From assembly GCF_024505045.1 (NCBI RefSeq), contig NZ_JANIBM010000013.1, forward strand, positions 1 to 64,000: a stretch of DNA of 64,000 bases. The letters run 5' to 3'. Source of the stretch: Methylomonas aurea. GTDB taxonomy: Bacteria > Pseudomonadota > Gammaproteobacteria > Methylococcales > Methylomonadaceae. Made by a program: the position numbers and the translations under genes. Shown piece after piece: positions 53,937 through 63,218 of the stretch. The notes beneath the pieces were generated by a model. It worked only from the letters and a program-made list of their open reading frames with translations, had not been told where the DNA came from and made no database searches. The first letter of the stretch is position 1, and every line of letters starts with the position of its first letter.

Positions 53937-54845
53937 ATGAATCCGGTGCATGACTTGCGGCATATCGATTTGAACCTGCTGGTGGTGCTGGACGCGTTAC
54001 TGGCCGAGCGCCATATTTCCCGCGCCGCGCAACGGCTGGCAATGACGCAGCCGGCGGTCAGCCATGCTTTGAACCGGTTGCGCGATCTGTTCGCCGACCC
54101 GTTGCTGGTGCGGGTCGGCAACGAAATGCGGTTGACGGCCAGAGCCGCCGCCTTGGCGCAACCGTTGGCCGACGCGCTGGCTCAGGTGCGTAACGTCGTC
54201 GCGGCCGGGGCTTTCGAGCCGCAACGCTGCCGGCGTTGCTTTCGTTTGGGAATCAGCGACTACGGATCGGCGGTGGTCTTGCCCGGCCTGGTGCGACGGC
54301 TGCGCCAAATCGCACCCGGCGTCGATTTGCAGTTGTCGCAACATTCCCGGCTGGAAACCTTGCGCCAAGTGGCGGAAGGGGAGCTCGACGCGGCGCTCGG
54401 CGTGTTTCCGATGCTGGCCGAGGGCCTGCAAGCCGACGTATTGTTTCAGGAGCATTTCGTCGTACTGACCGACCGCAACAACCTGCCGGTTACGGCCAAA
54501 CTGACGCTGGATCATTATCTGCAGGCGCCGCACGTGCACGTCTCGGTGCAGGGCATGCACCACAGCCACGTCGATACCGCGTTGGCCGCGCGCGGTCTGC
54601 GCCGCCGCATCGCCGTGATCATGCCGCATTTTACCGTCGCCGCCGCCTTGCTCGCCGGCACCGACCTGGTTTTGACGGTCGCTTTCCGCGCCGTCGCCGG
54701 ATCGGCTTTACCGGCCAATCTGATCATGCTGGAACCGCCGCTACCCATCCCACCGTTCGATTTCGCAGCGATCTGGCGGACGGGGGTAGAAGCCAATCCG
54801 GAGTTGGCGTGGTTGCGTGGGGAGATTCGGGCGCTTGGGGGGTGA
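53937..54845 (+). CDS. LysR family transcriptional regulator
   Basis: A 302-residue LysR protein of the NodD/LeuO branch: N-terminal winged helix-turn-helix (LNLLVVLDALLAERHISRAA and AMTQPAVSHALNRLRDLF), then a two-lobed effector domain (RRCFRLGISDYGSAVVLP onward). It should activate or repress the divergent VOC-EamA operon through the box at 53900. Inducer unknown. Confidence 0.93.
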   Translation: MNPVHDLRHIDLNLLVVLDALLAERHISRAAQRLAMTQPAVSHALNRLRDLFADPLLVRVGNEMRLTARAAALAQPLADALAQVRNVVAAGAFEPQRCRRCFRLGISDYGSAVVLPGLVRRLRQIAPGVDLQLSQHSRLETLRQVAEGELDAALGVFPMLAEGLQADVLFQEHFVVLTDRNNLPVTAKLTLDHYLQAPHVHVSVQGMHHSHVDTALAARGLRRRIAVIMPHFTVAAALLAGTDLVLTVAFRAVAGSALPANLIMLEPPLPIPPFDFAAIWRTGVEANPELAWLRGEIRALGG

Positions 54846-55214
54846 GCTGGCAATTGTTGGCTACTTGCCGAGCAGTTTATTCAAGGATACGTAATTTGCA
54901 GAAGCGCCTGTCAGTATATTTTGGCTGAGTTCGGCTAATACCAGACTGTCGCGCATCGGTTTTAATGGCCGCAGCGGGGTGAATGCCATGACAGGGGCTG
55001 TTTTTCCGTCGCCTTGATGCTGCGCCAGCAAGGTCGAGGGGGAGGCTGTCAATGATTTGGTTTGTCGCCTAATCCAGGTGTAGGGTAATCATCGCGTACC
55101 ATTAGAAGACCATCATGTTAGCGAGGACCTGAAGGTACGCGGTGCGTACCCTACGTGGCTTAGCGAAATGTCCGATCTAACCTCTCGTAGTCTCCGTAGA
55201 GATTAGTAAGTAGT
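54846..55214. other. gap with repeat and possible small gene
   Basis: 369 bases. On the minus strand 54861-55052 is open for 63 residues (ending ANYVSLNKLLGK), perhaps a fragment; I cannot support it as a gene. The right part holds the inverted repeat listed at 55080-55154. Confidence 0.4.
55080..55154. repeat. inverted dispersed repeat
   Basis: A 21-base arm beginning GTAGGGTA and ending CGCGTACC (55080-55100) faces an imperfect reverse copy (55134-55154; five mismatches in the centre). A third, single, diverged copy (GTAGGGCAACGCATTGCGTACC) lies at 61844-61865. Confidence 0.6.
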
Positions 55215-56039
55215 CTATTGGATTTCATTAGCTGGCTGATTCTTAAAATGAGTGGTAACGAAACTAATGCAGTCGCCCTGGTTCTTAAATATGCCGTAAT
55301 TCTGCCAACCATTTTTTTTACAGTCGTTTTTAGACAACTTAACACTACCAACGGTAAAACCGTAATTACCACCAATACCGTTGTTACCCTCTGCCGAATC
55401 CGTCCAAGAAATTTCTTTCACTAATCCGTGGAACTGTACGATGCCATTCCCTTCTACTCCATAAACGGTGTTACCATTTACCGTGATTGACTCACTGCCG
55501 GCAAATACATAATTACCTTGCGCCGCATTTGCTGGCCCACCCACTACCAATTCCGGTTTCAAATTGAAGGTAAACGAGTCCGGACCCGGGTTAGTGATGT
55601 TACCAAGACTCCAGATGGCGATATAGGGGTTCAATACCGGTTCCGAAAAAACAATTTTATTTTCTTGAGGAAAATTCCCCTGTATCAAAATAATATCGCC
55701 CACGGAGTCCGGTGTATTAAGCGAATCGACAACATTGAATGAGGCTTCAGGCACCCAGCCCCAAAATTTTCCGTTTGTATATGTGCTTGCGACATTATTA
55801 TCTACCGGCGGGTGATTAATTTCTCCGTATACTTCCCCAAAATAATCTACGATAGTGCGAGTGCTGCGCAATATACCATGAGCCTTGCCCGGATTGCCTG
55901 TTTCGGCTGTATTCCAGTCTGTCCATTCCGCTGCTCCAGTGTAAACGCCACTAAAATGCGAATTATCTGTTGCATATCCCATGCTGGAAACGAGAAGTGC
56001 AGCCAGACTAATTAAATGTGACTTAATATTTCTGCTCAT
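55215..56039 (-). CDS. secreted protein with C-terminal Cys motif
   Basis: A 274-residue exported protein: signal peptide (LISLAALLVSSMGYA), a beta-rich Asn/Gly/Thr-rich body, and a C-terminal motif DCKKNGWQNYGIFKNQGDCI, a two-Cys element seen at the end of various secreted bacterial proteins (KNGGWQ...FKNQGDCVSYV type). Base composition is distinctly more AT-rich than the neighbours, as are the following 390 bases, which suggests acquisition. AAGG lies 9 bases before ATG 56039. No enzymatic family recognised. Confidence 0.7.
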   Translation of the reverse strand: MSRNIKSHLISLAALLVSSMGYATDNSHFSGVYTGAAEWTDWNTAETGNPGKAHGILRSTRTIVDYFGEVYGEINHPPVDNNVASTYTNGKFWGWVPEASFNVVDSLNTPDSVGDIILIQGNFPQENKIVFSEPVLNPYIAIWSLGNITNPGPDSFTFNLKPELVVGGPANAAQGNYVFAGSESITVNGNTVYGVEGNGIVQFHGLVKEISWTDSAEGNNGIGGNYGFTVGSVKLSKNDCKKNGWQNYGIFKNQGDCISFVTTHFKNQPANEIQ

Positions 56040-56431
56040 AAAATTCAACCTTTTGACAAAAAAATATGACGTTTCCTAAGTAACTTCCGGCAGTTTGGTT
56101 TTTCCGAATCAGAAGTCAAAAACTTTTTTGTTTTTTACATTAAATTAACTATTACCACAATGCGTATAAATACTTATGTTATGATTTTTCATCTTTAACA
56201 GGTTGTTGGTTTTCTATATTTGTCAAGGTGGGTAATCTATATTTAGCTGATGAGGTTGAAAATATCACGGAATATAGTTGTTTTTTAACCAAACTAACGC
56301 CTAATAAACTGTTTTTCAATAAACGGATAATAATTAATTTTCAAGCTGTGTTTCACACTGTTCAATCCAGTCATACAAATTATGGTAATGAATATGGCGT
56401 TTCGGTTCTGCCGAATCCTATTCAGCCCGCA
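56040..56431. other. AT-rich gap
   Basis: 392 AT-rich bases upstream of the secreted-protein gene. It should hold that gene's promoter. A 99-residue plus-strand frame (56228-56527) has no protein-like character. Confidence 0.5.
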
Positions 56432-56866
56432 TTATTGCTGCTCCGCTCGGTCTTTCAGCGCCTGATTCATCGCTGCAAAACCGGGCAGCACGTCGCGTTG
56501 CAAGCCGGCGGCGAAAAGTGGGATTAGCAGTCCGCTGAAACGCTCGCTGTGGCGGAAGCGGATTTTGTCGGCGGCCAGCGGGTCGATGGTAAACCGGTGC
56601 TCGCCGTCGAATAGGCCGGGGACTAGAACCCGGCCCAGCCATTTCAGTTCCCGTTCCGGCTCCACAGTAATGACGATGGGTTGGAATTTCATGGTTTTGC
56701 CGGCCTGGATGTGCACTTGCAAGCGGCTGCCGACTTTGGCTTCGCCGGAAATGGCGCGGACGAACGGGTTCCAGGCCGGGTAGGCGGCAAAGTCCGACAA
56801 AATAGCCCAGACTTTGGCGGCCGGAGCGGCGATTTCGATTTCGGTATCGATTTGGTAATGAAACAT
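56432..56866 (-). CDS. SRPBCC (START-like) family protein
   Basis: A 144-residue protein with the helix-grip fold: EIEIAAPAAKVWAILSDFAA near the start, YPAWNPFVRAISG, and FDGEHRFTIDP to FSGLLIPLFAAGL, ending with the long C-terminal helix that closes a hydrophobic pocket. Binds or modifies a hydrophobic ligand; ligand unknown. ATG 56866 is the natural start; upstream codons are leader. Confidence 0.88.
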   Translation of the reverse strand: MFHYQIDTEIEIAAPAAKVWAILSDFAAYPAWNPFVRAISGEAKVGSRLQVHIQAGKTMKFQPIVITVEPERELKWLGRVLVPGLFDGEHRFTIDPLAADKIRFRHSERFSGLLIPLFAAGLQRDVLPGFAAMNQALKDRAEQQ

Positions 56867-57054
56867 GGCGGGTTTGCTGGGTCGGGTTGCGAAGCTTGGC
56901 TTTGGCCGACGGTATGCCCGATCCGGATTAGTGTATATCATCGCTGTCGGACGGGGGCCGTATCGGACATTAACGGCCCGGTCCGAACAACGGGCGCGCC
57001 GGCAGGTAACACGCTAGCGGTCGCATTTAATCTACGACAAGGAATCTACCGCAT

Positions 57055-57585
57055 TTGGCCGCACTGATCGACACCCTGGATTTGCACAGCCTGGCCTATG
57101 CGGTCGGCAGTATCGGCATCGTGCTGGAGTGGCGTGCCTACTGGTTGCCGGGCGGCCGGGCGTTTCGGCGCTGGTCGGCGGCCGGCGCCTTGTTTTGGGC
57201 CGGCCAGTATTTTTTACTGAATGCCTGGACTGCCGGCTTGAACATGGCCGGCACCGCGTTGCGCACGTTGTTATCCGCTTACGTGACCCACGGGGCCGGC
57301 AAACATTGGACGGCGGCGGGCTTTACTTTGGCGTTCGCCGCGTTCACCGCATTTTCCTGGCAGGGGCCGATATCGTTGGCGCCGGGCTTTGCGACCATCA
57401 ATACCACCGTCGCGTTGTTTTATCTGGACAATCGGCGCATGCGCATGGCCTTGCTGGCGTCCAGCCTGGCCTGGATCGGCAACGACCTGTATTGGCAGGC
57501 CTGGCCGGCGTTGCTGGCCGAGAGTGTGGCCATGCTGGTCAATATTCGGACCATCGTCGGTTTACATCGGCAAGACTCGGTTTAG
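57055..57585 (+). CDS. YgjV family inner-membrane protein
   Basis: A 176-residue protein with about six membrane helices and the YgjV-type pattern: SLAYAVGSIGIVLEWRAYWL, LFWAGQYFLLNAWTAGL, and INTTVALFYLDNRRMRMALL. Function is unknown. Start is probably TTG 57055, preceded by AGGA at some distance. Its end overlaps the convergent dehydrogenase gene by 4 bases. Confidence 0.78.
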   Translation: MAALIDTLDLHSLAYAVGSIGIVLEWRAYWLPGGRAFRRWSAAGALFWAGQYFLLNAWTAGLNMAGTALRTLLSAYVTHGAGKHWTAAGFTLAFAAFTAFSWQGPISLAPGFATINTTVALFYLDNRRMRMALLASSLAWIGNDLYWQAWPALLAESVAMLVNIRTIVGLHRQDSV

Positions 57586-58541
57586 CGCCGCAGCAGAATT
57601 TTACGCACGCCGGGCTGGGCGGCATGGGCGAACGCGGCGACGCCGTCGCGCAACGGGTATTCGCCGTCTATCAAAGTCTCCACCGGCACGGCGCCTTTCG
57701 CCAATAACGCCACCGCCTCAGCGAACGGCCCGCAGCGCGAGCCGAGTAGCGTAATTTCGGCGACGACGATTTTGCTTAAATCCAGCGCCGCGCCGGCGGC
57801 GAAGGTGCTTTTCAATACCAGCGTGCCGCGCGGTCGGGTCAGGCGCAGCGCTGCCGTAAAGCCGGCGGCGTTGCCGCTGGCATCGACCACGCAATCGAAA
57901 CGGTTGTCCGGGCAATCGGCGGCCAGACCGGTCTGCAAGCCCCAAGCCGCCGGTAAAGCCAGCGAAGCCGGCGTCCGGCCCAGCATCACGACGTCGTGGC
58001 CGGCCAGGGCCAGCACTTTGCCGATCAACAGGCCGAGCCGGCCCGGACCAACCACGGCGATTTCGCCGGCCGGCCACTGCGGCAGTTGCTTGGCTACGCG
58101 TAACGCCGCCGCCAGCGGTTCGGTGAACACAGCCGCCCGATCCGGTACCGCGTCGGGAATGCGCTGCAGGTTGCGAATCGGCAGGGTCAGATAGTCGGCG
58201 AAGGCGCCGTGTTGGCCGCGGATGCCCAGCACGCGCCGGTTCGGGCAATGTTCCGGGCCGTGTTGCAGACATTCCTGGCAAGTTTGGCAACCGATGTTGA
58301 TGCTGCCGACCACTCGTTGTTGCAGCCAAGCGTCGTGTTGCGGGTTGCCGACTGCCACCACGCGGCCGACGAATTCGTGGCCGGGAATGCCGCGGAAGCC
58401 GGCATAACCTTGCGCCAATTCCAGATCGGTGGCGCAGATGCCGGCCAGACGCAGTTCGATCAAGGCGGCGTCCGCTGCCGGCACCGGCTCGGCAAAGTCG
58501 GTACGGTAGGCCAAGGTGTCGGATAAAACCAGTGCTTGCAT
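57582..58541 (-). CDS. zinc-dependent medium-chain dehydrogenase
   Basis: A 319-residue alcohol dehydrogenase-like protein. Catalytic zinc ligands: ICATDLEL (Cys about 36) and GIPGHEFVGRV (His, Glu about 58); structural zinc cysteines are the four in GCQTCQECLQHGPEHCPN. The Rossmann segment reads VVGPGRLGLLIGKVLALAG. It should oxidise a secondary alcohol or polyol with NAD(P). ATG 58541 is the proper start. Divergent from the PaaK-like ligase gene by 105 bases. Confidence 0.92.
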   Translation of the reverse strand: MQALVLSDTLAYRTDFAEPVPAADAALIELRLAGICATDLELAQGYAGFRGIPGHEFVGRVVAVGNPQHDAWLQQRVVGSINIGCQTCQECLQHGPEHCPNRRVLGIRGQHGAFADYLTLPIRNLQRIPDAVPDRAAVFTEPLAAALRVAKQLPQWPAGEIAVVGPGRLGLLIGKVLALAGHDVVMLGRTPASLALPAAWGLQTGLAADCPDNRFDCVVDASGNAAGFTAALRLTRPRGTLVLKSTFAAGAALDLSKIVVAEITLLGSRCGPFAEAVALLAKGAVPVETLIDGEYPLRDGVAAFAHAAQPGVRKILLRR

Positions 58542-58646
58542 GATCGGTACGCCGGACGAGGAAAAGCCGATTATCGCGCAAATGCGGGGCGGGTTGAGCC
58601 GGGATGGCGCTACAATCTGGCTTCGACTTTTTCCGTGGGGATTGCC

Positions 58647-60152
58647 ATGTCCGATTTTCCGCTGCCGCCCGCCGCCGAATCGTTCGATCGGTTCGTCAAT
58701 ACGCCGCTCGATCGCTTGCTGGCCGAAAACGCCGAGCTGGATGTCCGGCACAAGTTTTTGCAATTGTTCAAACGCTGCGCCGCCGAGGTGCCAGCCTACC
58801 GCGATTTTCTGGCCGCGCGACAGGTCGACCCAGCGCAGGTCAACGATTATGCGGCGTTCAACAATCTGCCGTTGATGGGCAAGGCCGATTACATGCAGGC
58901 CTATCCGCTACCGCAACGCTGCTTCGGTGGCAGCTTGCACGGCGCGGACCGGGTGGCGGTGTCGTCCGGTTCCACCGGCAAGCCGACCTTCTGGCCGCGC
59001 GCCGCCGCCGACGAATTGGAGGTAGCGCTGCGTTTCGAGCAAGTGTTTGCCGACAGCTTTCAAGCTGATCGGCGTAGCACTTTGGCGGTGGTGTGTTTTG
59101 CCTTGGGCAATTGGGTCGGCGGCATCTTTACCACCTCCTGCTGCTGGCATCTGGCGCGCAAGGGCTATCCGCTGATGGTGGCGACGCCGGGCAACAACAA
59201 GGCTGAGATTCTGCGGGTGGTGCGCGAATTGGCGCCGCACTTCGCACAAACCGTGTTGCTGGGCTATCCGCCGTTCGTCAAGGACGTGATCGACGCCGGC
59301 ATCGCCGAAGGCATGGAGTGGGCAAAGTACCGGCCCAAGCTGGTATTCGCCGGCGAAGTGTTCAGCGAGGAATGGCGCAGCTTGCTGGCCCGACGCACCG
59401 GCTCTCCAGATATTTGCTGCGACAGTGCGTCGTTGTACGGCACCGCCGACGGCGGCGTGCTGGGTAACGAAACCCCTTACAGCGTCGCGATCCGGCGTTG
59501 GCTGGCCGACCGGCCGGATGCGGCCCGGGCCTTGTTCGGCGAGTCGCGCCTACCGACCCTGGTGCAATACGATCCGGCCAGCCGCTTTTTTGAATTGCAC
59601 GACGGTACCCTGGTGGTATCCGGCGCATCCAGCGTACCGCTGCTGCGCTACCACATCGCCGACAAGGGCGGCTTGGTCGCGTTCGCCGAGATGCGGGATT
59701 TTTTAAGCCGATACGGCGTAACATCGCCTACCGATCTGGGCTTGCCGGCCGACTTTCGGCCGCGGGAGTTGCCGTTCGTGTTCGTGTTCGGCCGGGCCGA
59801 TTTCACGGTGTCTTATTACGGCGCCAATATTTATCCGGAGAACGTGACGGTCGGTTTGGAGCAGCCGCAGATCGCGGCCTGGGCCACCGGCAAGTTCGTG
59901 TTGCAGACCCGGGAAACCGCCGACGGCGACAAGGAACTGCAGATTGCGGTGGAACTGTTGCCCGGCGTGGAGCCGACCGCGGAAATGGTGCCGGCCATCG
60001 CCGAATCGGTCAAAGCCCAATTGCTGCGCTTGAACAGCGAGTTCGCCCATTACACGCCAACCGAACGCCAGTTACCGCAGATCACGCTGCACGGCTTCGG
60101 CGATGCCGAATATTTCCCGGTCGGCGTCAAACATCGTTATACCCGGCGTTGA
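58647..60152 (+). CDS. PaaK-like adenylate-forming enzyme
   Basis: A 501-residue phenylacetate-CoA ligase-family protein. AVSSGSTGKPTFWPR (about residue 107) is the P-loop of the family, SLYGTADGGVLGNE the adenylate site, and FVFGRADFTVSYYGANIYPENV the hinge and C-terminal lid. The start is ATG 58647. It should activate a carboxylic acid as an acyl-AMP; whether CoA is the acceptor and what the acid is are open, since no aromatic degradation genes are nearby. Confidence 0.85.
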   Translation: MSDFPLPPAAESFDRFVNTPLDRLLAENAELDVRHKFLQLFKRCAAEVPAYRDFLAARQVDPAQVNDYAAFNNLPLMGKADYMQAYPLPQRCFGGSLHGADRVAVSSGSTGKPTFWPRAAADELEVALRFEQVFADSFQADRRSTLAVVCFALGNWVGGIFTTSCCWHLARKGYPLMVATPGNNKAEILRVVRELAPHFAQTVLLGYPPFVKDVIDAGIAEGMEWAKYRPKLVFAGEVFSEEWRSLLARRTGSPDICCDSASLYGTADGGVLGNETPYSVAIRRWLADRPDAARALFGESRLPTLVQYDPASRFFELHDGTLVVSGASSVPLLRYHIADKGGLVAFAEMRDFLSRYGVTSPTDLGLPADFRPRELPFVFVFGRADFTVSYYGANIYPENVTVGLEQPQIAAWATGKFVLQTRETADGDKELQIAVELLPGVEPTAEMVPAIAESVKAQLLRLNSEFAHYTPTERQLPQITLHGFGDAEYFPVGVKHRYTRR

Positions 60153-60297
60153 CGGCCGGGGGCAGGCGGCGAATCCGGCCGCAAATTGCAAAGCGGGTGC
60201 CGGTTGAGGGACAATAACCGGTCAAGCCCGGCGGCGATAGGCGCGCAATTGCGTTTCGCCGCCGGGCGCAATACCTCGACCAACACCGACGAAAACC

Positions 60298-61845
60298 ATG
60301 TCTACATCGGCCAGACACATTCAATTGATGGATACGACGCTGCGCGACGGCGAGCAAACCCAGGGCGTGGCTTTCACGCCGATGGAGAAAGTCAGCATTG
60401 CCAAAGCCTTGTTGCAAAACCTGCGCGTCGACCGGATCGAGGTGGCGTCGGCCAGGGTGTCGGAAGGCGAGAAGGAAGCGGTGACGCTGATCAACCAGTG
60501 GGCGCGGCAGGAAGGTTTTGCCGAGCGCGTCGAAGTGCTGGGTTTTGTCGACCACACCCGCAGCGTGGATTGGATCAAATCCACCGGCGGCCAAGTTATC
60601 AATCTGCTGGCCAAGGGCAGCGAGAAACATTGCCGCGAGCAACTCGGCAAGACCCTGGACCAACACAGCGCCGACGTGTTGCAAACCATCGGCTATGCCC
60701 ATGAGCAAGGTTTGAAGGTCAACGTCTATCTGGAGGATTGGTCCAACGGCTACAAGGACAGCCCGGATTATGTCTATGGTCTGATGGACCGGCTGCGGCA
60801 AAGCCCGGTCAGCCATTTCATGCTGCCGGATACCTTGGGCGTGATGGCGCCGGACGAAGTGTTCGCCAGCTTCAGCGATATGTGCCAGCGTTATCCGGAA
60901 GTGCAATTCGATTTCCATCCGCACAACGATTACGGTTTGGCGACAGCCAACGTGATGGCGGCGGTGCGGGCCGGCGTCAGCGCGGTGCACTGCACCGTCA
61001 ATTGCCTGGGCGAGCGGGCAGGTAACGCCTCGCTGGCGGAAGTGGCCGTGGTGTTGCGCGACAAGATGGGGCTGGAATTGGCAATCGACGAAAACCATCT
61101 GGTGCGGATCAGCGACATGGTGGAAAACTTTTCCGGCAAGCGGGTCGCGGCCAACGCACCCATCGTCGGCGCCGACGTTTTTACTCAGACCGCCGGCATC
61201 CACGCCGACGGCGACCAGAAGGGCGGTTTGTACAAAACCAAACTCGGTCCGGAACGCTTCTCGCGCACCCGCAGTTACGCACTGGGCAAAATGAGCGGCA
61301 AAGCCTCGCTGAAGAAAAATCTCGAGCAACTGGAGCTCGATCTTTCCGAGGAAGATCAAAAGAAAGTGCTGGCGCGCATTGTCAGCATCGGCGATTCCAA
61401 GCAGACCATCACCACCGATGATCTGCCGTTCATCATCGCCGACGTGCTGGAAAGCAAGAGCTACCAGCACATCAAATTACTGGCTTGCTCGATCAACAGC
61501 GGGCTGGATTTGCCGTCCACGGTGAGTATCCGGGTCGATGTCAAAGGCGACAAGCACCAGGCCACCGGTGCCGGTAGCGGCGGTTTCGACGCTTTTATTG
61601 ACGCCATCGGCAAGGTACTGGAACATTACGAGTATCGGCTGCCGACGCTGGCCGATTTCGAAATCCGCATCCCGAAAGGCGGCCATACCAGCGCGCTGAC
61701 CGAGTGCGTAATCACCTGGGACTGCGGCAACGAGTTGCGCAAGACCCGCGGCGTCCACGTCAACCAAGTGTTTGCCGGCATTTTGGCGACGATCAAATTG
61801 ATCAACATTCAATTACACGAGATGGCTGCCAGCCCAAAGGCGTAG
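60298..61845 (+). CDS. citramalate/2-isopropylmalate synthase-like enzyme
   Basis: A 515-residue DRE-TIM metallolyase. DTTLRDGEQTQGVAFTP (about 11-27) carries the catalytic Arg and metal Asp; FHPHNDYGLATANV (about 209) gives the metal His pair; VNCLGERAGNASLAE follows. The C-terminal ~120 residues (LDLPSTVSIRVDVKGDKHQA) form the LeuA dimer regulatory domain. The DGEQTQGV form belongs to the LeuA2/citramalate synthase-like subgroup, not canonical LeuA. It should condense acetyl-CoA with pyruvate (isoleucine route) or a related 2-oxo acid. truC lies 33 bases downstream. Confidence 0.85.
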   Translation: MSTSARHIQLMDTTLRDGEQTQGVAFTPMEKVSIAKALLQNLRVDRIEVASARVSEGEKEAVTLINQWARQEGFAERVEVLGFVDHTRSVDWIKSTGGQVINLLAKGSEKHCREQLGKTLDQHSADVLQTIGYAHEQGLKVNVYLEDWSNGYKDSPDYVYGLMDRLRQSPVSHFMLPDTLGVMAPDEVFASFSDMCQRYPEVQFDFHPHNDYGLATANVMAAVRAGVSAVHCTVNCLGERAGNASLAEVAVVLRDKMGLELAIDENHLVRISDMVENFSGKRVAANAPIVGADVFTQTAGIHADGDQKGGLYKTKLGPERFSRTRSYALGKMSGKASLKKNLEQLELDLSEEDQKKVLARIVSIGDSKQTITTDDLPFIIADVLESKSYQHIKLLACSINSGLDLPSTVSIRVDVKGDKHQATGAGSGGFDAFIDAIGKVLEHYEYRLPTLADFEIRIPKGGHTSALTECVITWDCGNELRKTRGVHVNQVFAGILATIKLINIQLHEMAASPKA

Positions 61846-61878
61846 GGCAACGCATTGCGTACCTGACAGCCTAACTCT

Positions 61879-62601
61879 GTGTACTTAAACAACCCGCTCA
61901 CCGAAATCTACCGCGACCCGTGGTTGCTGGCGGTGCACAAGCCGGCCGGCTTGCTGGTGCACCGCAGCCCGATCGATAAACACGAAACCGAATTCGCTCT
62001 GCAATACGCCCGGGCCTTGAACGGCGGCGAACACGTCTACCCGGTGCACCGGCTGGACCGACCCACTTCCGGCTTGCTGGTGTTCGCCCGCGACCCGCAA
62101 ACCGCCAGTAGCCTGGGCAAAGCGCTGATGGCCGGCGACGTGCGCAAAACCTACCAAGCCATGGTCCGCGGCTGGACGCCGGAACAAGGCCTGATCGACC
62201 ATCCGTTACGCGACGAACCCGAAGACCGCCGCCGGAAAGGCGAACCGCAAGCGGAACGCGAGGCCCGCACCCGCTACCGGCGGCTGGCGACAACGGAAAT
62301 CCCGGTCGCTATCGAAGGCCACGCCACCAGCCGCTACAGCCTGGTCGAGCTCTACCCGGAAACCGGCCGCAAACACCAACTGCGTCGGCACATGAAGCAC
62401 ATCAGCCATCCGATCATCGGCGACGCCAACCACGGCCGCGGCCGCCATAACCGTTATTTTGCCGAACGCTTCGGCCAGGGCCGTTTGATGCTGGCCGCGA
62501 CCGAGATGGTTTTTACGCATCCGGCGACCGGCGAGAGATTGCATTTGCGGGCGGAATTGGAGGACAGTTTTTTGCAGGTGTTGTCGGTGTTTGCGGGTTA
62601 G
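61879..62601 (+). CDS. truC: tRNA pseudouridine synthase C
   Basis: A 240-residue RluA-family pseudouridine synthase. The catalytic Asp lies in VHRLDRPTSGLLVFA (about residue 59); AVHKPAGLLVHRSP and ETGRKHQLRRHMKHISHPIIGD are the other family motifs. Length and absence of an S4 domain fit TruC, which modifies U65 of tRNA. GTG start. Another RluA-type site cannot be ruled out. Confidence 0.88.
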   Translation: MYLNNPLTEIYRDPWLLAVHKPAGLLVHRSPIDKHETEFALQYARALNGGEHVYPVHRLDRPTSGLLVFARDPQTASSLGKALMAGDVRKTYQAMVRGWTPEQGLIDHPLRDEPEDRRRKGEPQAEREARTRYRRLATTEIPVAIEGHATSRYSLVELYPETGRKHQLRRHMKHISHPIIGDANHGRGRHNRYFAERFGQGRLMLAATEMVFTHPATGERLHLRAELEDSFLQVLSVFAG

Positions 62602-62621
62602 GGCGGGCTTGCCTTAGCGGC

Positions 62622-63218
62622 TTAACCGAGGGGTGCCGTCAGCGGCGGCTCGGAATCCAACGCGACGTCGGCGTATATTTCGGCAAAATCCAATACCAAA
62701 TTCAGCTCCGGAATTGCCAGTTTATCGCAAGGTCCGGTATGGCTGTGCAGCAGCCAGGCGTTGTCTGCGGTGCGCCGGAAGCAATCGATGGCCTGAGTCC
62801 GGCTGTCGATCAACCAATAGCTCTGCAGGCTGTCGAGTTGGCGGTAAGCGGCAAACTTGGCGCCGCGGTCGAAAGCTTCGGTGGCGGGCGACAATACCTC
62901 GGCGATGAATACCGGGTGTTGTTTGAACAAACGGTTGTCCCGGTCTTTGGGATTGCAACTCACCAGTACGTCCGGGTAAAAGAAGGCGTTGGCCGCGGCG
63001 ACGTTGACTTTCATGTCGGAAATATAAGTCCGGCAAGGCGACTGTTTCAGCGCTTGTTTCAGTAGGAAGGCCAGGTTCATAGCAATGGAAACATGCGCAT
63101 CGCTGGCGCCGACCATGGCCCAGACCTCGCCGTCCAAATATTCGTGTTTTACCGTCGCGGTCTCTTCGCCTTGCAGATACTCGGCACAGCTCAACTTCAA
63201 CTTTTCGGCAACTGCCAT
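62622..63218 (-). CDS. Uma2 family (DUF820) restriction-like nuclease
   Basis: A 198-residue protein with the PD-(D/E)xK fold of the Uma2 family: KHEYLDGEVWAMVGASDAH near residue 25, FFYPDVLVSCNP (catalytic Asp) and VFIAEVLSPATEAFDRGAK (Glu, then Lys). Such genes are numerous in methanotrophs and cyanobacteria, often as scattered orphans; function in vivo is unknown. Confidence 0.9.
   Translation of the reverse strand: MAVAEKLKLSCAEYLQGEETATVKHEYLDGEVWAMVGASDAHVSIAMNLAFLLKQALKQSPCRTYISDMKVNVAAANAFFYPDVLVSCNPKDRDNRLFKQHPVFIAEVLSPATEAFDRGAKFAAYRQLDSLQSYWLIDSRTQAIDCFRRTADNAWLLHSHTGPCDKLAIPELNLVLDFAEIYADVALDSEPPLTAPLG

Noticed and set aside
54861-55052. 63-residue minus-strand gene
   Set aside because: No ribosome site or family signal; could be a fragment, so only noted in the gap entry.
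56228-56527. 99-residue plus-strand gene
   Set aside because: Runs antisense into the SRPBCC gene, is low-complexity in its AT-rich part and has no ribosome site.
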